Source: Rhodocyclaceae bacterium
Lineage (GTDB): Bacteria; Pseudomonadota; Gammaproteobacteria; Burkholderiales; Rhodocyclaceae
Length of the DNA: 64,000 nucleotides
Direction of reading: 5' to 3'
Assembly: GCA_030681195.1 (NCBI GenBank)
Contig: JAUXXJ010000008.1
Coordinates: forward strand, 62,001-126,000
Shown: piece by piece, positions 61,577-64,000 of the stretch
Numbering within the stretch: the stretch's first letter is position 1
Layout: the number at the start of each line of letters is the position of its first letter
Position numbers and translations under genes: made by a program
The notes under the pieces: generated by a model
Seen by the model: only the letters and a program-made list of their open reading frames with translations
The model's database searches: none
Told to the model about the DNA's origin: nothing

Positions 61577-63094
61577 TCAGAATAAATCCTGCTGGAGGGC
61601 CTCTTCAGGTTCGGTAAGGGTCAGATCGTCGCCACGCCGTGCCGGCACCTTGAGCATCAGCAAGGCACCGCCCTGTTCCGCCGTTGCGATGTGGAAGCCG
61701 CCATTGAGGCTTTGTATGCGCTCACGGATGCCCCGCAACCCGAAGGAACGAGGCTTGTCCATGTCATGCTCGGCAATGCCACGACCATTGTCTCGAATTT
61801 CCAGCGCGATATTACCGTGTTCGCGCCGCAGGCGCACGACCACCAGCGAAGCATGTGCATGCTTCGCGACATTAGTAAGAGCCTCCTGCACGATGCGGAA
61901 GAGCGCCAGCGAGGTATCGCTGTCGAGCTCGATGCCATCGTCGCACTGCGCCTTGCACGGAATACCGGTACTGTGGGCAAAGTCATCTGCCTGGCACTCG
62001 ATCGCAGCCGGCAGGCCAAACTCCTTGAGAATGCCTGGTCGCAACTGGCGCGCGACACGGCTGGCGGTGCCCATGGCCTGGTCGAGCAGGTTCTCGATCG
62101 AGCGGGCCTTGGGGCTGATATCCGGGGAAAGCTTGCTAGCCAGTAGCGTGGCCTCAATCTTCAGTCGCACCAGAATGCTGCCGAGTTCGTCATGGATGTC
62201 GCGGGCGATGCGCTCGCGCTCTTCTTCCTTGGCGGATTCGAGGTGTGAGGAGAGTGCCGCCAGTTGAGCGCGCGATTCGCGCAGTTCGGCCTCCGTTTGC
62301 TTCGATTGCGAGATGTCGGTGGCAATGCCAGTCCATTGCACGGTGCCTTCATCATTGCGGTAGGGTACTGAACGCATGTCGATCCAGCTGATGCCATTTT
62401 TCAGGCGGCCCTCCCAGATCAGGGCGTTGCCGGTATAGGCAGAGCTTTCGAGTGCTTCAACGAGGCGGGCCCGGTCATCGGCGTGAATGGCATCGAAAAA
62501 ACGTCGGGCGGTGCCGCGCAATTCATGCTGCTTGAGCCCCAGCAGGCGCAGCGACCCTTCACCGACATAGAGGAAGCGATAGCCGCCTTCCACATCGCGC
62601 TGCAGGTGGAACACCAGTCCAGGCAGGTTGGAGGTCAGCGCACGCAGGCGGGCCTCGCTGTCATGCAGCATCTCAAGGGCGGCGCGGTGGTCGGCACGAT
62701 GGCTTGCTTCGCGTACCTCGCGTTCAACGGCTGGCGCAAGCCGGGCGAGCCGGTCGATGAACACCACGTCATGCGCACCTGCGGACAAGGCCTTGATCGC
62801 GGTACGCTGGTCAGCCGGGTCGGCAATGAGGATGAGCGGGGTGTCGAGATTGCGGTCGCGCAGGGTTTTCAGGCTGGTGGGGGGCGCACAACCCGCATGG
62901 TTGAGCCAGTGCAGCACGGCATCCCAGCGCTTTTCTCGCAGTTGTGCGCGCAGTTGCGCGGCGCCGGGGACGATTTGAAATGCCGGGCGGCTGTTTTCGC
63001 TGTGCCAGCCGGTCGCCAGTTGCTCGGCCATGGCGGGCACAGTGCAAACTACCAGCAACTGGAGCGTGGCATCCTGAACAGGTTGAACGGACAC
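61577..63094 (-). CDS. NarL-type sensor histidine kinase with pseudo-receiver and PAS
   Basis: 505 residues, no membrane span. The N-terminal 130 residues fold like a receiver (LLVVCTVPAMAEQLAT, PLILIADPADQRTAIKALSAGAHDVVF), but the phospho-Asp position falls in AVLHWLNHAG (His), so it is a pseudo-receiver. A PAS domain (145-270) follows, then HisKA_3 with RIARDIHDELGSILVRLKIE (phospho-His) and a HATPase with DNGRGI and FGLRGIRERIQSLNGG. It should phosphorylate the regulator at 60914-61555. Confidence 0.88.
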   Translation of the reverse strand: MSVQPVQDATLQLLVVCTVPAMAEQLATGWHSENSRPAFQIVPGAAQLRAQLREKRWDAVLHWLNHAGCAPPTSLKTLRDRNLDTPLILIADPADQRTAIKALSAGAHDVVFIDRLARLAPAVEREVREASHRADHRAALEMLHDSEARLRALTSNLPGLVFHLQRDVEGGYRFLYVGEGSLRLLGLKQHELRGTARRFFDAIHADDRARLVEALESSAYTGNALIWEGRLKNGISWIDMRSVPYRNDEGTVQWTGIATDISQSKQTEAELRESRAQLAALSSHLESAKEEERERIARDIHDELGSILVRLKIEATLLASKLSPDISPKARSIENLLDQAMGTASRVARQLRPGILKEFGLPAAIECQADDFAHSTGIPCKAQCDDGIELDSDTSLALFRIVQEALTNVAKHAHASLVVVRLRREHGNIALEIRDNGRGIAEHDMDKPRSFGLRGIRERIQSLNGGFHIATAEQGGALLMLKVPARRGDDLTLTEPEEALQQDLF

Positions 63095-63155
63095 AGTGAT
63101 TAGCTTTACTACAGGGAAAGGTGCATTCTATGAGAACAGGCGCGTAGTGCCTGGT

Positions 63156-63161
63156 TATAAT
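63156..63161 (+). promoter_or_regulatory. -10 element of tRNA-Thr
   Basis: TATAAT, a perfect -10 hexamer, 11 bases before the tRNA 5' end and followed by a GC-rich discriminator (GCGCCCC). No good -35 hexamer is visible. Confidence 0.6.
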
Positions 63162-63172
63162 GCGCCCCGCGT

Positions 63173-63248
63173 GCCGGCATAGCTCAGTTGGTAGAGCAAC
63201 CGCCTTGTAAGCGGTAGGTCACCAGTTCGACTCCGGTTGCCGGCACCA
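63173..63248 (+). tRNA. tRNA-Thr (TGT)
   Basis: 76 nt with encoded CCA. Acceptor GCCGGCA pairs with TGCCGGC, D arm AGCTCAGTTGGTAGAGC, anticodon loop CTTGTAA and T arm GGTTCGACTCC-like sequence. The anticodon TGT reads ACA/ACG threonine codons. Confidence 0.94.
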
Positions 63249-63264
63249 ATGAATTCAAGCAATT

Positions 63265-63296
63265 AGCCCAACTCTCAAGGTTGGGCTTTTTGTTTT
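63265..63296 (+). terminator. Terminator of tRNA-Thr
   Basis: AGCCCAAC paired with GTTGGGCT, loop 7 bases, then TTTTTGTTTTG. It lies 16 bases after the tRNA. Confidence 0.9.
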
Positions 63297-63363
63297 GTTG
63301 GGTTTGTGTAGGGGTCATGTAGGTTTTTCGGTCAATGCTGGTGCGCACTGTATGCTGCTTAGC

Positions 63364-63765
63364 ATGGACATCAGAGATGCTTTGAAGGCTACCACACCGC
63401 CCGAAGACGACCCCCGGTCAGCAGCTAACGTCGCCCGGCGCAGGTCATTGAGTATCGCCGAGCGCGACCCTCAAGGCAGACTGCTTCCCGGCAGCACTCT
63501 TCCCGGCGCTGGCCGTAGGGCCGAAGGCGTGACTGTCACCATGCTGGCCCGAAGCCATACCGACATTGCCGTCGCCCTGCTGGCCAAGGCTGTCGTGGAT
63601 GAAACGCAGCCGATGGCCGCGCGAGTGACTGCCGCCCAGGCTTTGCTGGATCGTGGCTGGGGGAAAGCGCCGATCCAAGTTGATGTCCAAGTGCGTGCCC
63701 GATTCGACTCGTTCTTGCGTGATGTTGGACTAGCGGCGCAATGGGAACGGGATCATCCAGCCTGA
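63364..63765 (+). CDS. Phage-like small protein of unknown function
   Basis: 133 residues. The N-terminal third is basic and low in hydrophobics (RSAANVARRRSLSIAERDPQG). A helical C-terminal part has SHTDIAVALLAKAVVDETQPMAARVTAAQALLDRGWGKAPIQVD. The AAxALLDRGWGKAP motif recurs in phage and prophage proteins of unknown function (sometimes DUF5681-like). The start is uncertain: ATG 63352 or 63364, neither with a ribosome-binding site. It lies 116 bases after tRNA-Thr, a common integration site, which suggests an integrated element continuing off the window. Confidence 0.55.
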   Translation: MDIRDALKATTPPEDDPRSAANVARRRSLSIAERDPQGRLLPGSTLPGAGRRAEGVTVTMLARSHTDIAVALLAKAVVDETQPMAARVTAAQALLDRGWGKAPIQVDVQVRARFDSFLRDVGLAAQWERDHPA

Positions 63766-63778
63766 TGGGGTAGCGGAT

Positions 63779-63954
63779 AAACGTGTCCGCTCCCGTTACA
63801 CGGTTCTAAGGATAGTAGATGGACGTGTCCGCCCCAGTTACGCGTCCTCAATGGTAGAGGATGCCGTGTCCGCCCCCGTTACAAGGCAGATCGATACGCC
63901 CTAATGTTGATGGATGGGGTGGTGGGTACGTTTGTCCGCTCCCGATACAAACGT
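63779..63954 (+). repeat. Array of four hairpin repeats with a conserved loop
   Basis: Four units with loop starts at 63787, 63829, 63870 and 63936. Each has an 11-base loop, CCGCYCCCGTT or a one-base variant, flanked by 7-8-base inverted arms. Arms differ between units but keep pairing: AAACGTGT/ACACGGTT, GGACGTGT/ACGCGTCC, GCCGTGT/ACAAGGC and ACGTTTGT/ACAAACGT. Between units a GGTAG-NGGATG-like spacer recurs, giving a period of about 42 bases. The array may continue off the window. Confidence 0.75.
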
Positions 63955-64000
63955 CCAAGGGTAGCCGAAGAGGTCGCGGTCAGGTCGGCCTGGGTCACGC

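Noticed and set aside
63779..63954. CRISPR array
   Set aside because: Units are hairpins with variable arms, spacers are short and partly alike, and no cas gene is in the window.

Overview
The window looks like a chromosomal segment of a GC-rich betaproteobacterium, probably of the Rhodocyclales type (Dechloromonas, Accumulibacter or Propionivibrio relatives). The main reasons are the exopolysaccharide genes of the EpsA/EpsB/EpsE/EpsF/EpsG/EpsL families, the BON/OmpA/glycine-zipper stress genes and the many diguanylate cyclases and hybrid kinases. The genus is inference. No rRNA, insertion sequence or transposase is visible.

Layout. 0-6 kb: a partial YihY membrane protein, a ribosome-hibernation-like gene, an endonuclease-family gene coupled to a cardiolipin synthase (clsB), a PAS-GGDEF cyclase, a 24-residue membrane peptide and a degenerate GGDEF gene. 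6-10 kb: WbqC and LmbE-type genes, then two toxin-antitoxin modules (a higBA pair with a frameshifted toxin, and an intact vapBC) set between direct copies of a 25-bp dispersed repeat. 10-30 kb: one long leftward polysaccharide operon. It runs from a PEP-CTERM-like small protein through epsE, epsF, epsG, a methyltransferase, a ligase/polymerase, four glycosyltransferases, a flippase, tviC, tviB, a heparinase-type lyase, an acyltransferase and algD. A rightward alternative oxidase gene is divergent from it.

30-34 kb: yefM-yoeB with its promoter and operator, a collapsed cardiolipin synthase, two stress genes, a katE catalase fragment and a CBS protein. 34-44 kb: a kaiC-kaiB-histidine kinase operon, a Na+/H+ antiporter, and a pseudo-kinase/hybrid kinase/response regulator group. 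44-52 kb: glmS, then a second eps block (VanZ-like, manC, epsB, epsA, epsL) and a Crp/Fnr regulator. 52-55.4 kb: envelope-stress genes. 55.6-59 kb: initiator tRNA and rmlBACD for dTDP-rhamnose. 59-63 kb: a GGDEF protein and a NarL-type two-component pair. 63-64 kb: tRNA-Thr, a phage-like small gene and a tandem array of hairpin repeats.

How the genes fit together. The eps blocks plus rml and glmS can supply GDP-mannose, GDP-mannuronate, UDP-GalNAcA-type sugars, dTDP-rhamnose and UDP-HexNAc. This suggests an acidic Wzx/Wzy-type exopolysaccharide made through EpsB priming, EpsF/EpsG length control and EpsE export. Three GGDEF proteins suggest c-di-GMP input. A palindromic element (GTGCG, 4-6 bases, CGCACAG) lies upstream of six stress-type genes and defines a candidate regulon, possibly of the Crp/Fnr protein at 51.6 kb. 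Two further repeat systems, the 25-bp dispersed repeat and the covarying hairpin array at the right edge, have no explanation I recognise.
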